From positions 324,894 through 388,893 of the forward strand of contig NW_004451512.1 in the NCBI RefSeq assembly GCF_000321225.1: DNA of 64,000 nt, written 5' to 3'. The position numbers were made by a program, and so were the translations under genes. Position 1 is the first letter of the stretch. Each line of letters starts with the position of its first letter. Origin of the DNA: Odobenus rosmarus divergens (Eukaryota > Chordata > Mammalia > Carnivora > Odobenidae). This document shows, piece by piece, positions 54,503-64,000 of the stretch. The notes under the pieces were generated by a model. The model ran no database searches and had not been told where the DNA came from. It was given only the letters and a program-made list of their open reading frames with translations.

Positions 54503-54572
54503 ACCTCTGAGAGCTCAGCAGCCATGCTGGGTGCGTGGGCTACTCCGCTTTTGGTAGCCACTGTATTTGCAT
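54503..54572 (-). promoter_or_regulatory. octamer motif and possible upstream noncoding exon of MAB21L3
   Basis: On the minus strand ATGCAAAT (54572-54565), the POU-factor octamer, is followed about 60 bases later by CTCAGAG and a donor-like GTGGGT (GT at 54504-54503). This is 1.1 kb upstream of the start codon. It could mark a promoter and first noncoding exon, but no TATA box or CpG island supports it. Confidence 0.18.
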
Positions 54573-54579
54573 ATCTCCA

Positions 54580-55490
54580 CCCTCTGCCCTATCTGAAAGC
54601 CACAGCTGAGCCACACCAGAGCAACCTGCTCCACCCACCTCATTAATCCAGCCTTCACGCCAGCTTCTATAGATCTCTTCTGCGAAATATTGTAGTCAAT
54701 TGAAATATTCTATGTAAATATTGCAAAGCTACCCTTCCTCAAAACTGCCTTGATTTTCCATTTTCTTCTATTTGTAATTCAAAGTCTCCTTCGTTTGATA
54801 TCAGATGCTCCCGAATATTTCAGAATCTTCTCTTAGCTTACCACTGGTCAGTCATTCCAAACTTGGTTTTTCACAAACGGAACATGAGCCTGCCTCTTGG
54901 AATTTCCTACAATTCAGAATTTTTTTTCTGCCTCATTTCCAACTTCACCAAAGTCCTCCTGGTTTCTCACAGGAGCTCTCGTTTTTTTGTCCTTACTTCT
55001 ACTGCACCGTAATCATTAACTTGGGATTCCCGGTCTTCTGGTGGGGCCTTTCCTACAGTTCTCAGCTTCCCCCAGAAGCCGTCATCAGATGCACAAACTT
55101 GCATCATTCTGTGCCTGGGGCTGCCCTTCCTCCATTGCCCCAGCACAGCCGCTGATCAGAATGTTGAAACTGCAATTCTTCTCTCACTAGGGCTCAGTGA
55201 TGCTTCCCAGATGTGAACAGGGAGAACAACCAGCAGGCCAGTTGTAGAGCCTGGGAGAAGGAAGAAATCTATGCTCGGGGTGGCTTACTACATTCTAATT
55301 TTACCTGGATGCCATACCTGGCAAACAGAAGGTTATATAAACCCAACCAGTTCCTGACTCCCTGATAGAGTTCTTCACGGGCAAAGGTTCCAATATATAG
55401 GGTGGTTCCACAGTGCAGGCCCTCAGACAGATTGGCAAAGAAGACCTTTCTTTGTAGATACAGATCTCTGGCTAAGTGGCTTTTGGATTA
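54580..55490. other. noncoding DNA, nothing recognised
   Basis: A 116-codon frame at 54805-55155 has no family resemblance or splice context. Confidence 0.4.
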
Positions 55491-55600
55491 GCAAATATTT
55501 ATTGAGCAACAGTCTGCCTAAGGCACTATGTTGGGCCACAGAGAGGGATTCAAAGTTAACTCAGATTCTCCTCCTTTCTGGGGAAATAAATATCCTCATT
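55490..55600 (-). mobile_element. L2-like fragment
   Basis: AGCAAATATTTATTGAGCAAC, AAGGCACTATGTTGGGCCAC. Confidence 0.55.
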
Positions 55601-56170
55601 TCTCATAACTCATACCAAACGCCAGTATGAACATGTAAACAAGCTTTGGCTCAATTTCTATTGTGGGGACCAAGAAGTTATTTTTTTAAAGTTAGTTTAG
55701 CAAGGTATTCGAAACCCTAAACCAACAATATGAAAGTCCTAGGAAGATAATGTCACCCCTGATTCACCAACAGAGGTGTTTGCTATTGACTTACCTAATG
55801 GCTGCAATTTTCATTCCCAGGAGAAGGGTTGGCTTGATACAAATCAACCTTAAATACACACAAATATGTTAAAGTTCACCAAGGTCACAAACTCTGACAT
55901 ATTTTTCAAAAATTTCCTTTAGTTCTAGGGTGACTCAAAGCTGACAGCTCCAAGGACCAGAGACAATTGTCCATGCTGTGAGGAAGTTCCCAGCAGTGAA
56001 GAAGGCAGTGACCCTGTCTGTTCAGTATCCCCACTGTAGTCCAGTACCTAACACATAACTGACCCTCAGTAGTGACGAAAATTTGACGGCATTATACATG
56101 AAAGTGACATTCTCATATATAGGATATTTGGAGATGCATCAGATCACTTTATAAATTATAAGTTTAATTT
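55600..56170. other. noncoding DNA, with a short L2-like piece
   Basis: CCAGTACCTAACACATAACTG near 56040 resembles an L2 3' end; otherwise nothing recognised. Confidence 0.4.
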
Positions 56171-56194
56171 CATACATGCACCTGTGACCTTTTA

Positions 56195-56290
56195 AATGAC
56201 TATCATCTTTTATAGAGAGGCCTATTATAAAAGAACTTAGCATAGTACCTGGCACATGATAGGATCTCAATAAATATTTGTTTTCATATT
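56195..56290 (+). mobile_element. L2 3' end fragment
   Basis: CTTAGCATAGTACCTGGCAC and GATCTCAATAAATATTTG. Confidence 0.75.
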
Positions 56291-56572
56291 CCATTTTCCT
56301 CCCTGGGGAGGGGAACCCTCCTTTTAATGTATGTGAGTAACTGTCCTGGTCTTATCTCAGGGGTAAGATCTTTCATTGGGTTGGTCTTCAGAGTCCCATC
56401 AGAAAGCTAGTCTCCTTTCCTGTCATACCAGAAATGGCAAGCAAGATAGTCTGAGCTTGATCTTTATCTAGGTTCAGAGGTAGAAGGTCCCAAACTCAAA
56501 CACCTACATGGGTTGGGCAGATAATAAAATAAATCAGGATAGAGTAGAACAATGGAAAGGGGTGGGGCCGAT

Positions 56573-56629
56573 GGGTGTGTGTGTGTGTGTGTGTGTGTGT
56601 AGGGAGGATATTCTAGGGTGTGTGTGTGT

Positions 56630-56661
<32 letters not shown>
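56573..56661. repeat. two (GT)n tracts separated by 15-20 bases
   Basis: GT runs at 56573-56600 and about 56618-56661 (with one CT interruption), split by AGGGAGGATATTCTAGG. Confidence 0.95.
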
Positions 56662-56665
<4 letters not shown>

Positions 56666-56839
56666 AATACTGTACAATCAAATACTGGACAATAAAAAAC
56701 CTACCTCTGCACTCTATACTCCTGTAATACTAATACCATTGCAGTCCTCTGAAAAATCATTGACATCTTCTCTGGAATTTACATAGGCAATGCTCTCTGC
56801 TTGGGTACTCTCCCCTATCTCCTTCCCCATTCACTAGGC

Positions 56840-57030
56840 TAGCTCATATACAGACCTTCTCTAATTCTCAAGGCTGAATAGGGGACTCTATTAGTGCTCC
56901 TAGACCACTTGCAGGTTTACTTGTATCTATCACCTGTTGTACTGTGTGCTCCTCGAAGGCAAAGTACTTGACACAGAGTAGGTACTCAATAAATATCTGC
57001 AGAATGAATGAATGAATAAACAAATGAATA
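56840..57030 (+). mobile_element. L2 3' end fragment
   Basis: TGTGTGCTCCTCGAAGGCAAA, CTTGACACAGAGTAGGTACTC, AATAAATATCTGCAGAATG and a terminal GAATGAATGAATAAAC. Confidence 0.85.
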
Positions 57031-57189
57031 TATGAGGGTGGCCCCTTTTCTCAATCTTCAGTCTAATCCCATCCTACCTAGAGGCATAAGATAAAGTGAG
57101 AAAAGTAAAAGGTAAATAATGAATAAATGCTCAAAAAAAAAAAATGGGAGCACCATTAAGAATAGTAGAAGGGGAATCAGATAATGTCC

Positions 57190-57372
57190 CTTTAAAAAAA
57201 AAAAAGATTTTATTTATTAGTCCGAGAGAGACAGAGACAGAGTACAAGCAGGGAGAGCGGCAGGCTGAGGGAGAAGAAGGCTCCCTGCTGAGCAGGACTT
57301 GATCCCAGGACCCTGGGATCATGACCTAAGCCAAAGGCAAACACTTAACTGACTGAGCCACCCAGGCGCCCC
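57190..57372 (-). mobile_element. Can-SINE with an internal deletion
   Basis: Perfect target duplication CAGATAATGTCC at 57178-57189 and 57373-57384. The body goes from GCTGAGCAG straight to GACTTGATCCC, losing the head-proximal repeat segment. Confidence 0.94.
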
Positions 57373-57384
57373 CAGATAATGTCC

Positions 57385-58460
57385 GTTTTGAAAGCTGACT
57401 TCAACTCAGAAAGAGCAAAGAAACAGGATAAGATAATGTGTGCATGTGAAAGAAGCCACTATTCATAGCCTAACACCGTCAAGACTGCTGAAAAACTGCC
57501 CAATAATTAGAAGATGCCATGTGGATCTTGGAATCCAAACACCCATGTGTCTTTGTAAAAGTAATGGCTCCATCTGGCCATGTCAATAAACAGTACATTA
57601 TTTCTTAGCGGCAATTATTATCCTAATACACCCAGAAAGAGGAGAAGTCCTCCAACATCAGCCTGAAGGGAGAAAACATATGTTTACTTAACACCAATGA
57701 CTCTATACCACTGGTATCACCGGTGATCAAAAGAAATAATGAGAAATAATTAGTGCTAGCAACCCCAGCTTTCTATGCAGCAAAGACAACCTATTTTAAT
57801 TACCAAATAGTATATATCAAATGATCCCAGTTTGGGCTAGGGGAAAGGAAAGGAGACTATCTAGCAATGTTTCCATCTTCTGTGTGTCCACCCATCTATA
57901 TTCTTGTGCACTGAAATGTCATTCTGGATTTTCCTCATTCAAAGGGCCCATGCTGAAGGGCGACCCAGAAACTTCTTTTTAACAGAGACCAGTTGTTGAT
58001 AGAATAAAACTCCTGCTATAGATTTAATTTAAAAATAAATTGTCATCTAATCATAAGAGATGTTTCCATTTTTGTATCTCCCTGCCTGGGAAGCAGAGTT
58101 ACTTGTATTTTCATCTGAAACTTTTCCTTAAGTCAGGGTACAGCTTCTTCCCTCTGCGCTGAGTTATGTGAGCCTGGCATATTTTTCAGTTGACACCACG
58201 AAGAACACACTGAGAGTGAGGAAAGTGTTTAAGGAAGAAGACATTTGGTTTTATTAACTGGTTATACCATGAAGTTACCTGGTAACTTTATTGATCTATT
58301 CAGCTCAGTTTCCATCAGTCTGAGCTAGAAGGGGGCAGGACATAGGTGACAGAGGGAATCAATCGCTGCTAGTTCCCGGGCCCACAGGGGACTGCTTTCT
58401 CCCCCATCCACCCTCTATTGCTCATGACACATGACAAATATTTCTGGTTTTTTATTATTA
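57385..58460. other. noncoding DNA, nothing recognised
   Basis: AT-rich; no exon or repeat named. Confidence 0.45.
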
Positions 58461-58464
58461 TTGT

Positions 58465-59830
58465 TTTTTAGTTAAAAGAGAGCCAGATAGAAGATACAGA
58501 CACAGAGATCAATGGAACGAAATAGAAACTCCAGAAACAGACTGACACAAATACAGCCATTTGATCTTTGACAAAGCATAAACAGTTTGGTGGAGGAAAG
58601 ATAGTCTTTTCAACTAATGGGTATTGGAACAATAAGTCATCCACAAGGAAAGAAAGAAACCTTAATATAAAGCTCACACCTTACATAAAGATTAACTCAA
58701 AATGGATCATAGGTCTAAATGAAAAACATAAAACAATAAAGGTTTTAGAAGAAACACAGGATAAATCCTTGTGACTGCGGTTAGGCAGAGAGGTCTTAAA
58801 AATAAAACCAAACAGAAGATTCATAAAAATAAACTGAACTGATAAACTGGACTTCATCAAACTTAAAAACTTTTGTTCTTCCAAAGATACTGTTATGAAT
58901 ATGAAGAGACGAGCTATGGACTAGGAGAATATATCAGAAAACTACATACTCCATAATAGACTTGTATCCAGAATATACAAAGAACTCTCAAACTCAACAG
59001 CGAGAAACAAATAACACAATTAAAATATGGGAAAAGAACTGTAATAGACACTTCACCAAAGAGGATATAAGAATGGCAAATAAGCACATAGAAAGATAAT
59101 CAAAATCATTAACAATTAGAAGAATGCAAATTAAAAACATGATAAGATGCCATTACTTACATACTTATTTGAATGGCTGAAATACTGACAATACCAAGTG
59201 CTGACAAGTACACGGGGCAACTAGAACACTATACACTTCTGCTGGGAATGTGAAATGGTACAACTACTCTGGAAAATGACATGGTGATTTCTCATAAAGT
59301 TAAGTATAAATTTGACCCCCAACAATCCCACTGCGAGGTTTATAGCCTAAGGAAATGAAAACTTGGTTTATATAAAAACCTGTACGTGAACATTTGTGGC
59401 AGCTTTATTTGTGATAGTCAAAAGCTGGACATCCCCCCAAAACTCTTCAACAGGTGAATGGATGAATAAACTGTGAAACTTGCACACCAGACTACTATGC
59501 AACAACAAAAAGCAACAAACTACTGATAAACACAACATGGGTGAATCTTAAATACACCATGCTGAGCAAAAGAACCAATGTCAAAAGGTTACATACCATG
59601 ATTCCATTTATTTGGCATTATGAAAAATTCTCAAAGAAGATCAAGCTATAATTGTGGAGAACAGATCGGTGGTTGCCAGGGTGTTTGGGGTGAGGTGAGG
59701 ATGTGACTACAGGCAGATAGCTGGGGGAAGTTTTGGGTTGGTGGAAATGTTCTGTATCCCAATTTTGGCAGGGTTTTCTTGAATCTATATATGTGTCAAA
59801 ATTCATAGAACTTTTCATTAAAAAAGTGTT
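58465..59830 (+). mobile_element. L1M remnant (ORF2 3' half and 3' UTR)
   Basis: DNA-level matches to L1 ORF2 include AGAGATCAATGGAACGAAAT, CAGCCATTTGATCTTTGACA, CAAAATGGATCATAGGTCTA, GCAGCTTTATTTGTGATAGT and GATTCCATTTATTTGGC. Frames are short (under 70 codons), so no protein is possible. Confidence 0.85.
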
Positions 59831-59979
59831 ACCATAGATAATTTTTAAATTACAGACACCCAATAATATTGATTATAATGAAAATAAAATCAAGTTACCA
59901 GATTCTTTATAATATATTCTGTGTTATTTTATTGAAAAAATATAAGTATTGTGTAAGGTAACCCAATAGTGCCTTTCTT

Positions 59980-60420
59980 TAAAAAGACTGTTTTAAGAGC
60001 ATTTTCAGGTTCACAGAAAAACTGAGAGGAAGGTACAGAAATTTCCTATATATCCCTTTCCCCAACACATGCACAGCCTCCCCCATTACCAATACCTGCC
60101 ACCAGAGTAGTACATTTGTGCAGCTGATGAACCTCATTATCACCCAAAGTCCATAGTTTATATTGTTTCACTCTTGGTGTTGTACCTTCAGTATTGTTGG
60201 ATTTGATTTGCTAATTTTTGAATTTTTTAGTTGTTGACCTAGGGTTTGCAACATACACTTACAACTAATCCAAGTCTACTTTCAAATAACACTATACCAC
60301 TTTATAGGTGGTATGAATACCTTATAATAACAAAATAATCTTAACTCCTTCCTCCCATTCCATCTATCCCCGGTGTCATTGCTATCATTCATTTTACTTG
60401 TGTCTAAGAATATTTAAGTG
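59980..60420 (-). mobile_element. L1M fragment
   Basis: Reverse L1 3' region: TTTTCAGGTTCACAGAAAAAC, GAGAGGAAGGTACAGAAATT, GCACAGCCTCCCCCATTACC, AGTAGTACATTTGTGCAGC and ATTATCACCCAAAGTCCATA. The part after 60230 is a second, less certain LINE piece. Confidence 0.7.
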
Positions 60421-60423
60421 GTG

Positions 60424-60624
60424 GGGCACCTGGGTGTCTCAATCGTTAGGCATCTGCCTTCAGCTCAGGTCATGATCCCAGGGTCCTGAGATTGGGCCCC
60501 TCATCAGGCTCCCTGCTCGGCAGGAAGCCTCCTTCTCCCTCTCCCACTCCAAAAAAAAAAAAACCTCTCTAGCTGTCTCTTTCTCTCTCTGTCAAAATAA
60601 ATAAAATCTTTAAAAAAAAAAAAA
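60424..60624 (+). mobile_element. Can-SINE with an internal A run
   Basis: Target site resembles TTTAAGT(G/A)GT (before 60424 and at 60627). Inside the CT-rich region, CTCCCACTCC is followed by 13 A and then CCTCTCTAGC, which is not part of the family layout. Confidence 0.92.
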
Positions 60625-60736
60625 GATTTAAGTAGTACATACACATAGAATATACATAAGCATACATAATTGAATTTTTTTAACAATTGAACATTTGAAC
60701 AATTGAATAATTGTTTTGGGGTTTTTTTGTTTTTGT

Positions 60737-60915
60737 TTTTTTAAAGATTTTATTTATTTATTTGAGAGAGAGAGAGCAGGGGAGGGACAGAGAGTGAGAG
60801 AGAAGCAGACTCCCCTTCAAGCAGGGAGCCCGACATGGGGCTTGATCCCAGGACCCTGGAATCATAACCTGAGCTGAAGACAGACGTTTAATCAACTGGG
60901 CCACCCAGGTGCCCC
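60737..60915 (-). mobile_element. Can-SINE
   Basis: Runs from AAAGATTTTATTTATTTATT to CCACCCAGGTGCCCC; faces the preceding SINE 112 bases away. No clear target duplication. Confidence 0.92.
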
Positions 60916-60949
60916 AGTGGAATACATTGTTGCTATTATTTTGAACAAA

Positions 60950-62386
60950 CCATTTTCTGTTAGCTCAAATAAAAACAAAAAAATAAAAGTTTTAACAAAT
61001 GTTGTTAAAATGTCTATACTACCCAAAGCAATCTATACATTTAATGCAATCCCTATCAAAATACCAACAGCATCTTTCACAGAACTAGAACAAATGATTT
61101 TAAAATTTGTACAGAACCATAAAAGACCCTGAATCACCAAAGCAATCTTAAAAAGAAAAGCAAAAGTGGAGACATCACAATTCCGAACTTCAAGTTACAC
61201 TACAAAGCTGTAGTAATCAAAGCAGTATGGTGATGGCACAAAAATAGACCCATAGATCAATAGAACAGAATAGGAAACCCAGAAATGAATCCACAATTAT
61301 ACGGTCAGTTAATCTTCGACAAAGCAGGAAAGACCATCTAATGGGAAAAAGTTTCTTCAACAAATGGTGTTGGGAAAACTGGACAGCTACATGCAAAAGA
61401 ATGAAACTGGACCATTCTCTTTCACCATACATAAAAACAAACTCAAAATGGATTAAAGACCTAAATGTGAGACCTGAAACCATGAAAGTCCTTGAAGAAA
61501 GCACAGGTAGTAATTTCTCTGCCATTGGCCACAGCAACTTTTTCTAGATAGGTCTCCTGAGGCAAGGGAAACAAAAGCAAAAATAAACTATTGGGACTAC
61601 AACAAAATAAAAAGCAGAGGACATAAACAGACATGTCTCCAAATAAGATGTACAGATGGCCCACAGACTCACAAAAAAGATGTTCATCACTTACCACAGG
61701 GCAATGCTCATCACAGTGAGATATCACGTCACACCTGTCAGAATAACTAAAATCTACAACACAAGAAACAACAGGTGTTGGCGAGGATGTGGAGAAAGGG
61801 GAACCCTCTTGTACTTCGTGGGAAAGCAAACTGGTGCAGCCACTGTGAAAAACAGTATGGAGGATCCTCAAAAAGTTAAAAATAGTACCCTACAACCCAG
61901 CAAGTACACTACTAGGTATTTAGCTGAAGAATACAAAAATACTAATTCAAAGGGATATATGCACCCCCCTATGGTTTATAGCAGCATTATTTACAATAGC
62001 TAAATAATGGAAATAGCCCCAGTATCCATCAATTGACATATGGATAAAGATGATGTGATATATCTATATATATCACAATGGAATATTATTCAGCCATTTA
62101 AAAGAATGAAATCTTGCCATTTGCAACAACATGGATGGAGCTAGAAAGTATTATGGGTTTTTTTTTTTTTAAAGGTTTTATTTATTTATTTGAGAGAGAG
62201 ATTGAGAGAATGAGTCAGGGGAGGGGCAGAGGGAGAAGCCGACTCCCTGCAGAGCAGGGAGCCAGACATGGGACTCGAACCTAGCACCCTGGGATCATGA
62301 CCTGAGCTGAAGGCAGGCGCTTTACTGACTGAATACCCTAAGTACCCTAAAGAGTATTACGATAAGCTAAGTAAGTCTTCAATGTT
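60950..62386 (+). mobile_element. L1 fragment (ORF2 C-terminal half), frame-broken
   Basis: Separate frames carry ORF2 pieces in order: [19 protein letters not shown] (60917-61132), [19 protein letters not shown] and [12 protein letters not shown] (61341-61547), then CWRGCGERGTLLYF and KNSMEDPQKV (61656-62003). They sit in different frames with stops between them. The reverse transcriptase core is absent. It is interrupted by the SINE at 62159-62349. Confidence 0.9.
62159..62349 (-). mobile_element. Can-SINE inside L1
   Basis: Target duplication A(A/G)AGTATTA at about 62145 and 62350. The head complement is degraded to GAATACCCTAAGTACC. Confidence 0.9.
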
Positions 62387-62389
62387 CTT

Positions 62390-63700
62390 CTTTTTCTTTA
62401 TGTAGATCCATGCTTCTGACCTATGTTATTTTTCTTCTCTAAAGAACTTCTTTTAATGTTTCTTTCCAGGCAAGTCTACTTGGCAACATATTCTCTCAAT
62501 TTTTGTTGGTCTGAGAAAGTCTTCCTTTCTCCTTCACTTTGAAGGATAATTTCACAGGGTACAGAACACTATGTTGGTGGTTTTTATTCTGTCAACACTT
62601 TCAATATTTCATTCCACCCTTTTTTTTTTGCATCATTTCAAAAAAATAAGAGATAATTCTTCCCTTTGTTCTCTATAGATAGGTTTTTTTCCCTTCTTTC
62701 AAAAAAATCCCAAAGAGGGGCGCTTGGGTGCCTCAGTCAGTTAGGCGTCTGCCTTCGGCTCAGGTCATGATCCCAGTGTCCTGGGATCGAGCCCCACATC
62801 GGGCTCCCTGCTCAGCGGGGAGCCTGCTTCTCCCTCTCCCTCTGCCTGTTTTTTTTTCTGCCTACTTGTTTTTTTTCTTTTTTTCTCTGTCAAATAAATA
62901 AATAAAATCTTTTTTTTAAATCCCAAATATTTTTTTCATTTTTTTAATTTTCTGTAATTTAAATATGATATGCCTAGATTTACTTTGTGTTTTGTTTTGG
63001 TTTTTGTTGTTTTGTTTTGCTTGGCATTTGGCACTTAGTGGACTCGGTGTTCTCTGAGCTTCCTGGATCTGTGGTGCAGTATCTGCCATTTAATTGGGGA
63101 AATTCTCAGTCATTATTGTTTCAAATATCTCTTCTGCTTATTTCACTGTTTCTTCTGGTATTCTCATTACATGTATATTACACCCTTTGTGGTTGTCCCA
63201 CAGTCCTTAGATATTTTGTTCTGTTTTTTACAATCTTTGTTCTCTTTGCTTTTCAGTTTTGGAGATTTCTATTGAGATAGCCTGCAGCTCACAGATTCTT
63301 TCCTCAGTGTGTCTGGTCTATCATGAGCACATCAAAGGCATTCTTCATTTCTCTTTCAGTGTTTTTTATCTCCAACATTTCTTTTTGGTTCTTTCTTAGG
63401 ATTTCCATCTTTCTGCCTGCAATGCTTATTTGTTCTTGTATGTGGTCTACTTTACCCATGAGAGCCCTTTGCATATTAAACGTAGTTGTTTTAAATTTCC
63501 TACCTGATACTTCCAATACCCTATAATGTCTGATTCTGATTGTGATTTTTATCTTTTCATATGCCTTGTAGTTTTTTCTTGACAGCTGGATATTCTGGGT
63601 CAGAGGATCAGCTGTAAATAGGCCTTAAGTAAGGTGGTGCTGAGGTCCAGGGGGAGGGGAAGCCTTCTCTAGTCCTATGATCAGGTTGCAGACTTTTAGT
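62390..63700 (-). mobile_element. LINE-1/HAL1-type fragment with ORF1 coiled-coil remnant
   Basis: A minus-strand frame (63516-63304, 70 codons) reads AGRKMEILRKNQKEMLEIKN, then TEREMKNAFDVL, the coiled-coil part of L1 ORF1 protein, an RNA-binding trimeric chaperone in intact elements. The DNA on both sides (TTCACAGGGTACAGAACACT, GGTGGTTTTTATTCTGTCAA, TTTGGAGATTTCTATTGAG) fits an antisense L1ME or HAL1 element. It is a fragment, interrupted by a SINE. Confidence 0.8.
62717..62917 (+). mobile_element. Can-SINE inside the antisense LINE
   Basis: Target duplication AAATCCCAAA at about 62705-62714 and 62918-62927. The CT-rich region has been replaced by T-rich sequence (CTGTTTTTTTTTCTGCC). Confidence 0.93.
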
Positions 63701-63940
63701 GAGCCTGTGCCTCTGGACTGTGAACTTCATTAGTTTCTCAGTTTTTTCTTCCCTCCTGAAGTGGGACAGGATGGCTAGAGTGGGCAGGAGTTGGCTATTT
63801 TATTTCTTTCCCATGAGGGCTAAAGCTTACTGGAGTTGGGTATTTCCCTTCCTCTGGGTCAGTTCTTGATAATACCCCAGCAGGCCAGGCTTTGGTTAAT
63901 GAGTTTCTGCTAAAGGCAGGCCTTGTTAAAAAGAACAGAC
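63700..63940. other. noncoding DNA, probably LINE continuation
   Basis: No open frame of note; CTTTTAGTGAGCCTGTGCCTC and similar blocks may continue the antisense LINE. Confidence 0.35.
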
Positions 63941-63941
63941 T

Positions 63942-64000
63942 GGGGCGCCTGGGTAGCTCAGTTGGTTAAGCAACTGCCTTCGGCTCAGGTCATGATCCTG
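63942..64000 (+). mobile_element. Can-SINE, cut by the window edge
   Basis: Head GGGGCGCCTGGGTAGCTCAG through GGTCATGATCCTG; the rest lies beyond the window. Confidence 0.93.

Noticed and set aside
54163..54561. 132-codon minus-strand frame just upstream of MAB21L3
   Set aside because: It crosses two poly-A/T runs and gives Phe runs; the TGA at 53464-53462 blocks any in-frame extension of the known start, so it cannot be an N-terminal extension without an extra splice.
62987..63280. 97-codon hydrophobic plus-strand frame resembling a membrane protein
   Set aside because: It is the antisense of an L1/HAL1 element; the Phe/Leu-rich product reflects T-rich reverse complement sequence.

Overview
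This is 64 kb of nuclear DNA from a placental mammal of the order Carnivora, most likely an arctoid caniform (bear, panda, seal or mustelid lineage). The evidence is about twenty Can-SINE copies, tRNA-Lys-derived elements with the GGGGCGCCTGGGTGGCTCAG head, a CT-rich middle and an AAATAAATAAAATCTTT tail. Their bodies look like the arctoid form rather than the feline or modern dog form. The rest is L1, L2, MIR and MLT1 repeat debris, microsatellites, and one 961-base assembly gap (25808-26768). There is no prokaryotic or plasmid organisation, so operons, ribosome binding sites and CRISPR arrays do not apply.

One protein-coding gene can be supported: MAB21L3 (Mab-21-like 3) on the minus strand. 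Six coding exons (53413-53366, 44300-44160, 41339-41048, 38008-37830, 37344-37150, 32736-32503) all have GT/AG junctions. They join in phase into 1089 nt encoding 362 aa plus stop, the length I recall for human MAB21L3. The reading frame is intact. The 5' UTR, promoter and exact 3' end are not certain; candidates are listed.

Layout. 1-31 kb is downstream intergenic DNA. It holds two CpG-rich patches (about 5.88-6.24 kb and 20.2-20.57 kb), Can-SINEs, old MIR/L2/MLT1 copies, an L1M remnant at 14.3-15.6 kb, a short young L1 at 21.3-21.6 kb, and an L1 complex at 24-28.3 kb that contains the gap. 31.5-53.4 kb is the MAB21L3 transcription unit, with SINEs, L2 and MIR in its introns. 53.4-64 kb is upstream or 5' intronic DNA, and from 58.4 kb it is a dense tract of L1 fragments in both orientations with SINEs inserted; a last Can-SINE runs off the right edge. 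In human, MAB21L3 lies between SLC22A15 and ATP1A1 on 1p13.1. By inference SLC22A15 would lie beyond 64 kb and ATP1A1 before base 1; no exon of either was recognised here.

No previously undescribed multi-gene system is visible. The observations most worth checking are the substituted nucleotidyltransferase motif in MAB21L3, two orphan CpG-rich patches, a 34-base exact duplication that starts at the gap edge (a possible misassembly), a 32-base L1 micro-insertion between perfect 18-base target duplications, and inverted SINE pairs in or near the gene.
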